Under the pieces are notes generated by a model. It saw nothing but the letters and a program-made list of their open reading frames with translations. It was not told the DNA's origin and did no database searches. Below, in pieces: positions 1 to 6,314 of a stretch of DNA of 11,176 bases. Numbering within the stretch: the stretch's first letter is position 1; each line of letters begins with the position of its first letter. The translations under genes and the position numbers were made by a program. This stretch comes from Acidimicrobiia bacterium (GTDB taxonomy: Bacteria; Actinomycetota; Acidimicrobiia; Acidimicrobiales; SZUA-35): contig JAOUGG010000030.1 in NCBI GenBank assembly GCA_029857855.1, forward strand, positions 1-11,176, in the 5' to 3' direction.

Positions 1-838
1 ATGAGAAGAACACCGCGGCGAGGATGATAACGACGAGCAGGGCGACGGCGATGATGATGACGATCGGGCTGACCCCGTCGCGGTTGAACGCCGGTGTAGG
101 ACGGCGGCGTTCGTCCGACGGGTCGCCGCTCTCGAGAAGGCGTCGTCGGCTCCGCGCCCGACCCTGCACACTCTCGGGATGGTGCCCACCGAAGGGCCCG
201 AGTTCGCGCTCTTCGTAGCCGTTGTAGCCGGGATCGTTGCCGAACACGCCGACTCCCAGTTGGTCGTCGAAATCGCCGTAGCCCTCGGTGACGGCCTCGA
301 TGTCGGTGATCGTGATACCGGTCGGCGGTGTCGGGGGCAGGGTCACCGGAGCCACCCGGCCGACGGGTGAGGAGGGGACGTCGTCGGAGAGGTGATGGCC
401 GACCGGAGGCATGTCGTCGGCGACACCGGCTGTGGCGGCCGGCTCGGTGAGCACGCGGGGGAGTTCTCCCGTCGTCAGCCTGCTCGCGTGTTGCGGTGGC
501 GGCGGGAACGAAGGCGACGGCTCGTCGAGATCGATGACGGTCGGAAGCGTGACCACGGCCTCGATGCCGCCGAACTCGATCAGGTCACCGTCGGTCAACG
601 TCGTCCACCCGACCACCGGGACGCCGTTGACCAGGGTTCCGTTTGTCGAGTTGAGGTCGAGGACCTTCAACTGACCCTTCTGCCAGGTGAGCCGGGCGTG
701 GTAGGTGCTGACGAAGGTTTCGGACAGGCAAAGGTCAGCGTCGGCGGCTCGACCCAGAACCTGTTCTCCCTCGTGGATCGTCAGCTCGGTCGGTGTCGAC
801 GACGCGTTGCCAAACCAAAGAGTAGGCAGCACCGACAC
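1..838 (-). CDS. FHA-domain protein with C-terminal membrane segment (partial, runs off left edge)
   Basis: The FHA fold binds phosphothreonine peptides, usually downstream of Ser/Thr protein kinases. Counting from the GTG at 838, the FHA domain covers about residues 18-98: GR at 29-30, the VSTYHA segment with S44 and H47, then LNSTNGTLVNG at about 62-72. S44, H47, N66 and G67 match the phosphopeptide-binding positions of the family; the usual Arg after the Ser is Thr here. A proline- and acid-rich linker of about 150 residues follows, then a basic stretch and a hydrophobic helix (PIVIIIAVALLVVIILAAVF) reaching the window edge, so this looks like a membrane protein with a cytoplasmic FHA head. 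The stop codon is outside the window. The start lies 15 bases past the stop of the upstream AhpD-like gene, so the two are probably co-transcribed. GTG at 838 is preferred; GTG at 832 or TTG at 850 are possible. The FHA assignment is firm, the cellular role unknown. Confidence 0.85.
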   Translation of the reverse strand, partial: MSVLPTLWFGNASSTPTELTIHEGEQVLGRAADADLCLSETFVSTYHARLTWQKGQLKVLDLNSTNGTLVNGVPVVGWTTLTDGDLIEFGGIEAVVTLPTVIDLDEPSPSFPPPPQHASRLTTGELPRVLTEPAATAGVADDMPPVGHHLSDDVPSSPVGRVAPVTLPPTPPTGITITDIEAVTEGYGDFDDQLGVGVFGNDPGYNGYEERELGPFGGHHPESVQGRARSRRRLLESGDPSDERRRPTPAFNRDGVSPIVIIIAVALLVVIILAAVFFS

Positions 839-853
839 GTTTCCAGTCAAGCA

Positions 854-2149
854 CTACTCGTGGTGTCCGTCGAGCCCGAAGAAGACGCCGAGCCGGTGGA
901 TGAGTTGCAGCACCGATACCCACACGGCGATCTCGATCGTCTCCGCCGACGACAAATGCTTGTCGACGGCCTCGACGGTGGCCGCGTCGACCCGGGCCGG
1001 GCTGGACGAGATGCGATGCGCCGTGGCCAGCGCGGCCCGAGTGCGATCGTCGAGCAGTGTGGCATCGGTATCAGGGGCGTCGGGGTCGAAGCGTGCCGCG
1101 GTGTCGATGGTTTCGGCCGTCACGCCACTGCGGGCCGCCAGCTTCGTCGACTGATCGATCAGGTGTCGGTTCCGGGCATGGTGGGCGAACACCAGCCCAA
1201 CCAGCGCCTTGAGGTCGATGCCGAGCTCGGACTGGGGTCCGTCGAGGTTGTGACGGAGCACGGCGGCCAGCGCCCGCCGGGTCCGCGCCTGACCGAGTGT
1301 GGTGAGCAGCGGTTCGTCGAATCCGTAGGTCTCGGCGATGTGCCGTCGTGACGTCTCGGGGTCCTTGGGCAGACCGGCCATCCAGCGCCGCTCGAGCCGA
1401 ACCGCACCCGGAGCATTGCGGAAGACCTTGAGCATCGTGGTCAGCGAGTCGGTCGGGGGCAGCTCGCGGCCTTCCGCGTTGTCTCCGGCTCCGCCGATGT
1501 CTCCGGTTCCACCGGTGGCGGCGGTGTCGCCGACACCGTCCCATCCGTGTTGGCCGATCGACCAGCCGGTCGGGCCGATCAGATCGGACACGTCCTGAAC
1601 CGCCTCGGGTTCGAGCTCCACCCCGATGGCGTCCATGAACTTGTTGAGGAAGCCCATCATGGCCACGCCCACGACGATCCACTCGGTGTCGGCCGGAGAG
1701 AAGTGGCGCTGGAGCCCGCGACCCAGTTCGGGTGTGTAGTGGTGGGGCATCGTGGAAAGGGCTTCGGCCACCGCCACGGCCGCCGCCTCGCCCGCGGTGC
1801 GCGATTCGCCGGTCACGGCTTCGGCGCTCGATCCACGACGGAGGGCGAACGAACAGGTGTGGGCCGAGCAGTACATGCAGTCGGCGGCCCGCGACGAGGT
1901 GTACATCGCCAGTCCGACGATGTCCTTTGGTGCGCCTCGACCGAGCAGCGCCTGCGGCAGGTTCAGGAAGTTGGGGACGATGAGGTTGTACGTCCGAAAC
2001 CCTGGTGGCCAGATCTCCAGGTACGGGTCGCAGTTCGGTATGACGCCGATCAACACGTCGACCAGGTTCAAGACCGGACTGAATTCCTCTTTTAGCTCGC
2101 TGAACTCGATGCGGTCCTCGGCAAGGACCTCCGCCAGTGTGGTGGGCAC
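854..2149 (-). CDS. AhpD-like / carboxymuconolactone decarboxylase family protein, two tandem domains
   Basis: The 431-residue product carries the AhpD/CMD redox signature in its first half: D90, C91-M-Y-C94-S-A-H97, the CxxC plus His that gives alkylhydroperoxidase-type activity in AhpD. Helices at about 118-178 complete this domain. An acidic, glycine-rich linker (about 203-227) leads to a second half of the same type: residues 313-347 and 368-426 follow the same helix pattern, but the CxxC is replaced (H323 and R326 at the Cys positions) while H329 aligns with H97. The family usually has one domain of 150-200 residues, so this looks like a duplicated-domain form with a non-catalytic second copy. 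The GTG start at 2149 is chosen because AGAGGAG (2156-2162 on this strand) stands 6 bases before it. It heads a probable operon with the FHA gene and is transcribed away from the alcohol dehydrogenase. A role in peroxide or thiol redox defence is inferred from the family; the substrate is unknown. Confidence 0.82.
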   Translation of the reverse strand: MPTTLAEVLAEDRIEFSELKEEFSPVLNLVDVLIGVIPNCDPYLEIWPPGFRTYNLIVPNFLNLPQALLGRGAPKDIVGLAMYTSSRAADCMYCSAHTCSFALRRGSSAEAVTGESRTAGEAAAVAVAEALSTMPHHYTPELGRGLQRHFSPADTEWIVVGVAMMGFLNKFMDAIGVELEPEAVQDVSDLIGPTGWSIGQHGWDGVGDTAATGGTGDIGGAGDNAEGRELPPTDSLTTMLKVFRNAPGAVRLERRWMAGLPKDPETSRRHIAETYGFDEPLLTTLGQARTRRALAAVLRHNLDGPQSELGIDLKALVGLVFAHHARNRHLIDQSTKLAARSGVTAETIDTAARFDPDAPDTDATLLDDRTRAALATAHRISSSPARVDAATVEAVDKHLSSAETIEIAVWVSVLQLIHRLGVFFGLDGHHE

Positions 2150-2227
2150 CGCCTACTCCTCTGTGGTTGATTCCCTCGTGGGATGTCGTCCCATTCCCCT
2201 CGTGCAAGCGCACGGCCTCCACCAAAG

Positions 2228-2256
2228 CTAGTACCGGCTTGAATCACCCGCCAAAA
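2228..2256 (-). promoter_or_regulatory. Possible promoter of the AhpD-FHA operon
   Basis: Read on the minus strand there is TTTTGG, 17 bases, then TACTAG. The spacing is ideal and the -10 is good, the -35 weaker. It would give a leader of about 70 nt before the GTG start at 2149. Only the sequence pattern supports it. Confidence 0.35.
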
Positions 2257-2288
2257 CGGTGGGCTGTAGGACGGGTCCGGTCGGCGTC

Positions 2289-2318
2289 TTGTTCGCGTCC
2301 TCGCCCCCGACCTACTAT
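2289..2318 (+). promoter_or_regulatory. Probable promoter of the alcohol dehydrogenase gene
   Basis: TTGTTC (2289-2294) and TACTAT (2313-2318) are separated by 18 bases, a reasonable housekeeping-sigma promoter. The expected transcription start is near 2325, giving a leader of about 45 nt with a strong ribosome site AAGGGG (2357-2362), 6 bases before the ATG. Confidence 0.5.
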
Positions 2319-2368
2319 CACACCGTTGCCATCCGTCAGGGATGTGTCCAATCAACAAGGGGTAGCTC

Positions 2369-3496
2369 ATGAGAACTCGAGCCGCAGTGTTGCGGGAAAT
2401 GAACCAGCCGTGGAGCGTCGAGGAAATCGAACTCGATCCGCCGAAACACAACGAAGTGCTGGTGAAGATGGTGGCGTCGGGCATGTGCCACTCCGACGAG
2501 CACGCGCTAGACGGTCATATCGCCGGTCTCGTCCCCGGTCCGCCGATGATCGGCGGTCACGAGGGTGCCGGCATCGTGCAGGAGGTGGGCGAAGGCGTCG
2601 ACTGGCTCGAGCCTGGCGACCATGTGGTGTTTGGATTCATTCCCGCCTGCGGCCGCTGCCCGTCGTGCGCCGACGGCCACTCCAACCTGTGTGATCTGCT
2701 CGCCACCTTCGCCGAAGGTACCCAAGCCCTCGACGGTACCTACCGGCACCACACCCTCGACGGCCAGGATCTCGGCCTCATGTGTCTGATCGGCACGTTC
2801 TCCGAGCACACCGTCGTCAACGAGGCCAGCTGCATCAAAGTCGACAAGGACTGGCCGCTCGACAAGGGCTGCCTGCTCGGTTGCGGCGTGGTGACCGGCT
2901 GGGGATCGGCGGTTTACGCGGCCGAGGTCGAGCCCGGTGACTACGTGGCCGTCGTCGGCTGCGGCGGCATTGGAGCCAACGCCGTCCAGGGTGCGGCCAT
3001 GGCCGGTGCCCGGGTGGTGGCCGCCATCGACCCCGTGGCCTTCAAGCGGGAGCAGGCGATGGAGTTCGGTGCCACCCACGCCTTCGCCTCGATGGCCGAA
3101 GCCCAGGAGAAACTGAGCGAGGTGACCTGGGACCGGGGCTATGACAAGGTCATCATGACCATGGGCACCGGCGACGGCGCCAGCCTCGGCGAGGGGTTCA
3201 ACCTCGGCGGCAAGCGGGCCAAGATCGTCGTCACCAACCTGCACTCCACCGCGGAGGGCACGATCAACATCCCGGCCATCATGCTGACCATGATGGAGAA
3301 GCAGGTCATCGGGTCGCTGTTCGGCTCGGCCAACATCCGCAAGGACATCCCTCGCCTCTTCGAGCTGTATCTGATGGGCAAGTTGAAGATCGATGAGCTG
3401 ATCACCAAGACCTACACCCTGGATCAGATCAACGAGGGCTACGACGCCATGCGCAACGGTGAGAACATTCGAGGTGTGATCCTGTTCGACCAGTAG
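2369..3496 (+). CDS. NDMA-dependent-type zinc alcohol dehydrogenase (Rxyl_3153-like MDR family)
   Basis: This 375-residue medium-chain zinc dehydrogenase oxidises alcohols to aldehydes. Catalytic zinc ligands are C40, H64 (in GGHEGAG) and C172 (in LLGCGVVTG). The structural zinc lobe is C94, C97, C100 and C108. The nucleotide-binding fold shows VGCGGIG (197-202) and D221 at the end of the second strand, typical of NAD-preferring enzymes. Length and overall sequence resemble the actinobacterial NDMA-dependent group (annotated in mycobacteria as AdhB), in which NAD(H) stays bound and electrons pass to an external acceptor; that group is reported to co-occur with mycofactocin. The ATG at 2369 has AAGGGG six bases upstream. 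The gene stands alone, divergent from the AhpD-like gene, with its own promoter and terminator hairpin. The enzyme class is sure, the NDMA/mycofactocin subgroup likely, the substrate unknown. Confidence 0.92.
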   Translation: MRTRAAVLREMNQPWSVEEIELDPPKHNEVLVKMVASGMCHSDEHALDGHIAGLVPGPPMIGGHEGAGIVQEVGEGVDWLEPGDHVVFGFIPACGRCPSCADGHSNLCDLLATFAEGTQALDGTYRHHTLDGQDLGLMCLIGTFSEHTVVNEASCIKVDKDWPLDKGCLLGCGVVTGWGSAVYAAEVEPGDYVAVVGCGGIGANAVQGAAMAGARVVAAIDPVAFKREQAMEFGATHAFASMAEAQEKLSEVTWDRGYDKVIMTMGTGDGASLGEGFNLGGKRAKIVVTNLHSTAEGTINIPAIMLTMMEKQVIGSLFGSANIRKDIPRLFELYLMGKLKIDELITKTYTLDQINEGYDAMRNGENIRGVILFDQ

Positions 3497-3524
3497 GTCG
3501 ACCACAAACACGCTCTGCTCCAAA

Positions 3525-3560
3525 CGAACGACCCGGTCGCCACGGTGGCCGGGTCGTTCG
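3525..3560 (+). terminator. Hairpin terminator after the alcohol dehydrogenase
   Basis: Arms CGAACGACCCGG (3525-3536) and CCGGGTCGTTCG (3549-3560) are perfect 12-bp complements, and CCA/TGG can extend the stem inside the loop. It begins 28 bases after the stop codon. No T-run follows, as is common for actinobacterial terminators. Confidence 0.7.
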
Positions 3561-3627
3561 CGTCCCGCAGGCGTCGGGGGCGGACTACGATGTTGGTGTT
3601 GGCGGGTGCGGGGTCGGTGGAGGGCTT

Positions 3628-4371
3628 GTGGTCGACATCATTGACAGACGGAGTTGGGGGGCCCGGGCCCCGCGCCGGCGCTCGACGATCCCGATCCCCA
3701 CCCGGGAGCTTTGGCTGCATCACACCGCCGGCAGCGAGCGGGGAGCGGCGGGGGTTCGCTCGATCCAGAACTTCCACATGGACATCCGGGGCTGGTCCGA
3801 CATCGCCTACTCCTACATCATCGACCGCGACTCGCTGGCCGTCTACGAGGGGCGTGGCGCCGGCGTGCTCGGCGGCCACACGTTCGGCCGCAACTCGATC
3901 TCCCACGCCATCTGCGTGATGGGCAACTTTGACGAAATGTCGGTGTCCGACGCACTGGTCGGTCGGATCGCCGAGCTGGTGGCCCACGGGAATCAGCAGG
4001 GCTGGTGGCCGGCGACGCTCACCGGCGGGCATCGGGACGTGCGGGCGACGTCCTGCCCCGGCGACAACCTGTACATACGGATCGACGAGATCAACCGCCG
4101 GGCCGTCGACCCCGGCGACGAGGAGGACAACGTGGCGCTACGAAACGGCGATCGAGGAGAAGCGATCCGGCGGTTCCAGACCGCACTCAAGGGATGGAAC
4201 CCCCAGTCGCTGCCAAGATTCGGCGCCGACGGTGATTTCGGCGACGAGACCGAGACCTGGGTGCGCAACTTCCAGTCGGCACACGACCTGTCGGTCACCG
4301 GGGTTATCGACGGGGTCACCGCGGCGCTGCTGCTCGAGTATCGAACCGACGACGTCGACGACTCGGCCTGA
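3628..4371 (+). CDS. N-acetylmuramoyl-L-alanine amidase (Amidase_2/PGRP type) with peptidoglycan-binding domain
   Basis: The 247-residue product would cut the bond between N-acetylmuramic acid and L-alanine in peptidoglycan. Residues 1-150 are a zinc amidase of the PGRP/T7-lysozyme type: RRSWGAR near the N-terminus, LWLHHTAG with a zinc-ligand His at 31-32, Y61 in the DIAYSYII strand, GGHRD with H135, and TSCPG with C143. Residues 168-238 are a PG_binding_1 domain (LRNGDRGEAIRRFQ, then DGDFGDETETWVRNFQ, a typical repeat pattern). The GTG at 3628 is used because no in-frame start exists between the dehydrogenase hairpin and this point, and GGAGGG lies just upstream at slightly short spacing. 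There is no signal peptide or membrane segment, which gives an endolysin-like layout, although no phage genes are nearby. A weak -10-like TACGAT (3586-3591) lies ahead. It could be a cell-wall recycling enzyme, a domesticated phage lysin, or an exported protein using an unrecognised route. Confidence 0.88.
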   Translation: MVDIIDRRSWGARAPRRRSTIPIPTRELWLHHTAGSERGAAGVRSIQNFHMDIRGWSDIAYSYIIDRDSLAVYEGRGAGVLGGHTFGRNSISHAICVMGNFDEMSVSDALVGRIAELVAHGNQQGWWPATLTGGHRDVRATSCPGDNLYIRIDEINRRAVDPGDEEDNVALRNGDRGEAIRRFQTALKGWNPQSLPRFGADGDFGDETETWVRNFQSAHDLSVTGVIDGVTAALLLEYRTDDVDDSA

Positions 4372-4385
4372 CATCGATCGGCGGT

Positions 4386-4401
4386 CGGCGCCGGAGCGCC
4401 G
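4386..4401. terminator. Short GC hairpin between convergent genes
   Basis: CGGCGC (4386-4391) and GCGCCG (4396-4401) form a 6-bp stem around CGGA, in the 30-bp gap between the stop codons of the amidase and the DUF2306 gene. It could serve both directions. It is short and has no T-run, so support is moderate. Confidence 0.4.
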
Positions 4402-5289
4402 TCAGGCCCGTTGCAGGCCGACGGCGGAAGTCTCGACGCGTTCCCGTCCGGCGGCGAAGTGACGCCGTCCCCACTCGGCGATGGCGATACCGAGTGGTGC
4501 GGAGAACCAGATGCAGATGAGGATGGCGGCGGCGTTGTAGTTGCGCAGCAGTGGGTCGAGCACGAAAAGCATCACCCGGAACAGCCAGAACGATCCCCAC
4601 ATGGAACCGGCGAAGCGGATCATCCAGATCCGGTGGTTGGCGGCGTCGGACCGTCGGGCGGCGGCTACGCCCATCACCGCACAGGTGTAGACGCACAGTG
4701 ACATGAACCAGAAGCCGGTCATCGCCAGGTTGCCGCCGTACTCGGCGACCGAGCCGTGCTCGGAGGCGAGTACCACCGCGCACAGCGTGCCGATCGTGAG
4801 CGTGGTGAACGAGATGCGGCCGACGAGCCGGTGGCGGCTGCGCTGCCCGTCGCCCCCCGTGCCGGGTCGGGCCAGTTGCCAGTGCAGGAGCACGAAGGTT
4901 ACCGAGTTGAAGGCGATGTGGCTGTAGAGCAGTCCGCTGCGCAGGCCGGGGCCGTTGACGAAGCGATCGTAGAACGCCACGCCCCACGCAGGGTGCTGGG
5001 CGAAGCGATCACCCCAAACGGTACACACGTTGTCGGGGCACGACGCCATGGCTGCGGCGGTGTCGGATCCCGAGAGTCCGAGGTTGTCGAGCAGATCGTA
5101 GATGCCGATGAAGAACGGAATGGCGCCCGCCGTGCCCTCGATGAAGTAGCGCACGTTGAGCGCGAGCAGGAGCAGCACACCGAAACCGAGGAAGTACTGG
5201 AAAGCGCGGCGTCGCCATCCGTCGATCAGCAGCGCGGCCCAGACGGCCAAGGCGCCGTAGATGATGAGGACTCCCCAAGGCAGATCCAT
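4402..5289 (-). CDS. DUF2306-type integral membrane protein
   Basis: This 295-residue membrane protein has about seven hydrophobic segments, at roughly 5-22, 31-50, 118-139, 157-176, 185-210, 221-245 and 252-272, with a less certain one near 54-68. The second half fits DUF2306: SRHRLVGR (H153) before one helix and ANHRIWMIR (H219) before the next, the spaced His-Arg motifs of that family. Its function is not established. A loop at about 70-115 carries a Cys pair (C84, C89), possibly a disulfide if exported. The start is the ATG at 5289, not the in-frame GTG at 5310, because GGAGGA sits 6 bases before the ATG and lies inside the longer reading. It diverges from the dienelactone hydrolase gene across 132 bp and converges on the amidase. 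No functional link to either neighbour is evident. Confidence 0.75.
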   Translation of the reverse strand: MDLPWGVLIIYGALAVWAALLIDGWRRRAFQYFLGFGVLLLLALNVRYFIEGTAGAIPFFIGIYDLLDNLGLSGSDTAAAMASCPDNVCTVWGDRFAQHPAWGVAFYDRFVNGPGLRSGLLYSHIAFNSVTFVLLHWQLARPGTGGDGQRSRHRLVGRISFTTLTIGTLCAVVLASEHGSVAEYGGNLAMTGFWFMSLCVYTCAVMGVAAARRSDAANHRIWMIRFAGSMWGSFWLFRVMLFVLDPLLRNYNAAAILICIWFSAPLGIAIAEWGRRHFAAGRERVETSAVGLQRA

Positions 5290-5295
5290 GCCGAT

Positions 5296-5301
5296 TCCTC
5301 C
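5296..5301 (-). promoter_or_regulatory. Ribosome binding site that fixes the DUF2306 start
   Basis: Read on the minus strand, GGAGGA stands 6 bases before the ATG at 5289. The open frame extends 21 bases further to a GTG at 5310, but that start would place this site inside the coding region. Confidence 0.7.
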
Positions 5302-5421
5302 GCCCTCCACCGTAGTTCGTCGGCCGGTTCCGAGCCAGGTGACGGCAGCACCGAGCAGCTCCGCTAGCCTCGGCTTGGCATCGCAGCAGCGCGGCTCGGA
5401 GCCGTCGACCAGGGAGTTCTC

Positions 5422-6135
5422 ATGACCACATCACGCACGGAAACCATCACCGTCGACGGCGGCGGCTTCGACGCCCACGTCGTCGTCCCCGATTCCGGGT
5501 CCGGTCCCGGGCTGGTCGTGCTCCAGGAGATCTTCGGCGTCAACACCTACATCAAGTCGGTGTGTGAGCGGCTCGCCGGGATGGGCTACGTCGCCATCGC
5601 CCCCGACATGTTCTGGCGGCAGGAGCCGGGTTTCGTCGTCGAACCGGAGCAGGGGGAGGAGGGCATGCAGCTGGCGTTCGCCAAGGTGGGCGGCTTCGAT
5701 TTCTCGAACGTGGCCGGTGACGTGGGCGCGGCCTTGGACCACCTCCGTGGCCTGCCCGAGTGCACGGGCGACGCCGGTCTGATCGGCTTCTGCTTCGGCG
5801 GCACGTTGACGTTCCTCGGTGCGGCCGCCCTCGACCCGACCTGCGCGGTGAGTTACTACGGCAGTGGGGTGGCCGGGAACCTGGATCAGGCCGACGACAT
5901 CAGCTGCCCGATCCTGTTCCACTTCGGCGGTTCCGATCCCTACCTGCCCAGCGAGGATTCACAGGCCGTGGCCGACCGTTTCGCCGACGTCGAGCAGGCG
6001 ACCGTGCTCGTCCAGCCCGATGCGGGCCACGCGTTCGACAACCATCTCAACCCGATGTTCTCCAATCCCCCGGCTGCGGCGGCGGCCTGGGAGGCGACGG
6101 CGGCGTTCCTGGGGGAGCACCTTCCCGTCGGGTAA
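5422..6135 (+). CDS. Dienelactone hydrolase family protein (alpha/beta hydrolase)
   Basis: The 237-residue length matches the family (about 235). All key residues are present: E36 in LQEIFGV, the nucleophile C124 in GFCFGG, D172 in GGSDPYLP and H203 in AGHAF. These sit one position later than C123, D171 and H202 of the Pseudomonas enzyme, which hydrolyses dienelactone to maleylacetate in chloroaromatic degradation. Many homologues act on other esters or lactones, so the substrate here is open. No signal peptide, hence cytoplasmic. The ATG has AGGGAG (5411-5416) five bases upstream. A weak -10-like TAGCCT (5365-5370) lies in the divergent gap, without a convincing -35. No aromatic-ring catabolic genes lie in the window, and the next gene downstream has its own promoter. 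Confidence 0.9.
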   Translation: MTTSRTETITVDGGGFDAHVVVPDSGSGPGLVVLQEIFGVNTYIKSVCERLAGMGYVAIAPDMFWRQEPGFVVEPEQGEEGMQLAFAKVGGFDFSNVAGDVGAALDHLRGLPECTGDAGLIGFCFGGTLTFLGAAALDPTCAVSYYGSGVAGNLDQADDISCPILFHFGGSDPYLPSEDSQAVADRFADVEQATVLVQPDAGHAFDNHLNPMFSNPPAAAAAWEATAAFLGEHLPVG

Positions 6136-6204
6136 AGCCTCCTCGAGCAACAGGTCGTTCCGGGTTCACGCACCGACAGCCGGAGCGGTTCTTCGTCAAC
6201 CACG

Positions 6205-6233
6205 TTGACCGGTCGGGGAACCTTTACTACAGT
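6205..6233 (+). promoter_or_regulatory. Strong promoter of the GH16 glucanase gene
   Basis: TTGACC (6205-6210), 17 bases, then TACAGT (6228-6233): the best housekeeping-type promoter in the window. Transcription should begin near 6240, a few bases before the palindromic operator, leaving a leader of about 75 nt before the ATG at 6315. Confidence 0.7.
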
Positions 6234-6245
6234 CGAGCGGAAGTC

Positions 6246-6261
6246 ATGGGAGCGCTCCCAT
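6246..6261. promoter_or_regulatory. CebR/CelR-type operator (LacI-family repressor site)
   Basis: The core TGGGAGCGCTCCCA (6247-6260) is a perfect 14-bp palindrome, extended to 16 bp by the outer A/T pair. It is identical to the site known for CebR of Streptomyces and CelR of Thermobifida, LacI-family repressors released by cellobiose and related oligosaccharides. It begins about 6 bases downstream of the expected transcription start, where a bound repressor would block RNA polymerase. That the local repressor responds to cellobiose or another glucan-derived sugar is inferred. Confidence 0.8.
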
Positions 6262-6314
6262 CACTTGTCCGCCCCAACGTTCTCACACGCCCGCCTCCGG
6301 AAGGACCTCGATCC

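Noticed and set aside
392..1351. Open frame of 319 codons on the plus strand
   Set aside because: It lies opposite the FHA and AhpD-like genes, both supported by clear motifs; this frame has none.
1071..2225. Open frame of 384 codons on the minus strand
   Set aside because: It is a shifted frame over the AhpD-like gene with an Arg/His/Gly-rich composition and no motifs.
2507..3523. Open frame of 338 codons opposite the alcohol dehydrogenase
   Set aside because: It is the antisense of a well-supported enzyme gene and resembles no family.
3586..3591. TACGAT as promoter of the amidase
   Set aside because: The -10-like hexamer has no convincing -35 at the right distance, so it is mentioned only in the gene entry.
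5290..5310. GTG start at 5310 for the DUF2306 protein
   Set aside because: The ribosome binding site for the ATG at 5289 lies within this extension, and the seven added residues are low complexity.
5760..6314. Extension of the glucanase frame upstream to 5760
   Set aside because: It overlaps the dienelactone hydrolase gene and would bury the promoter, operator, ribosome site and signal peptide inside the coding region.
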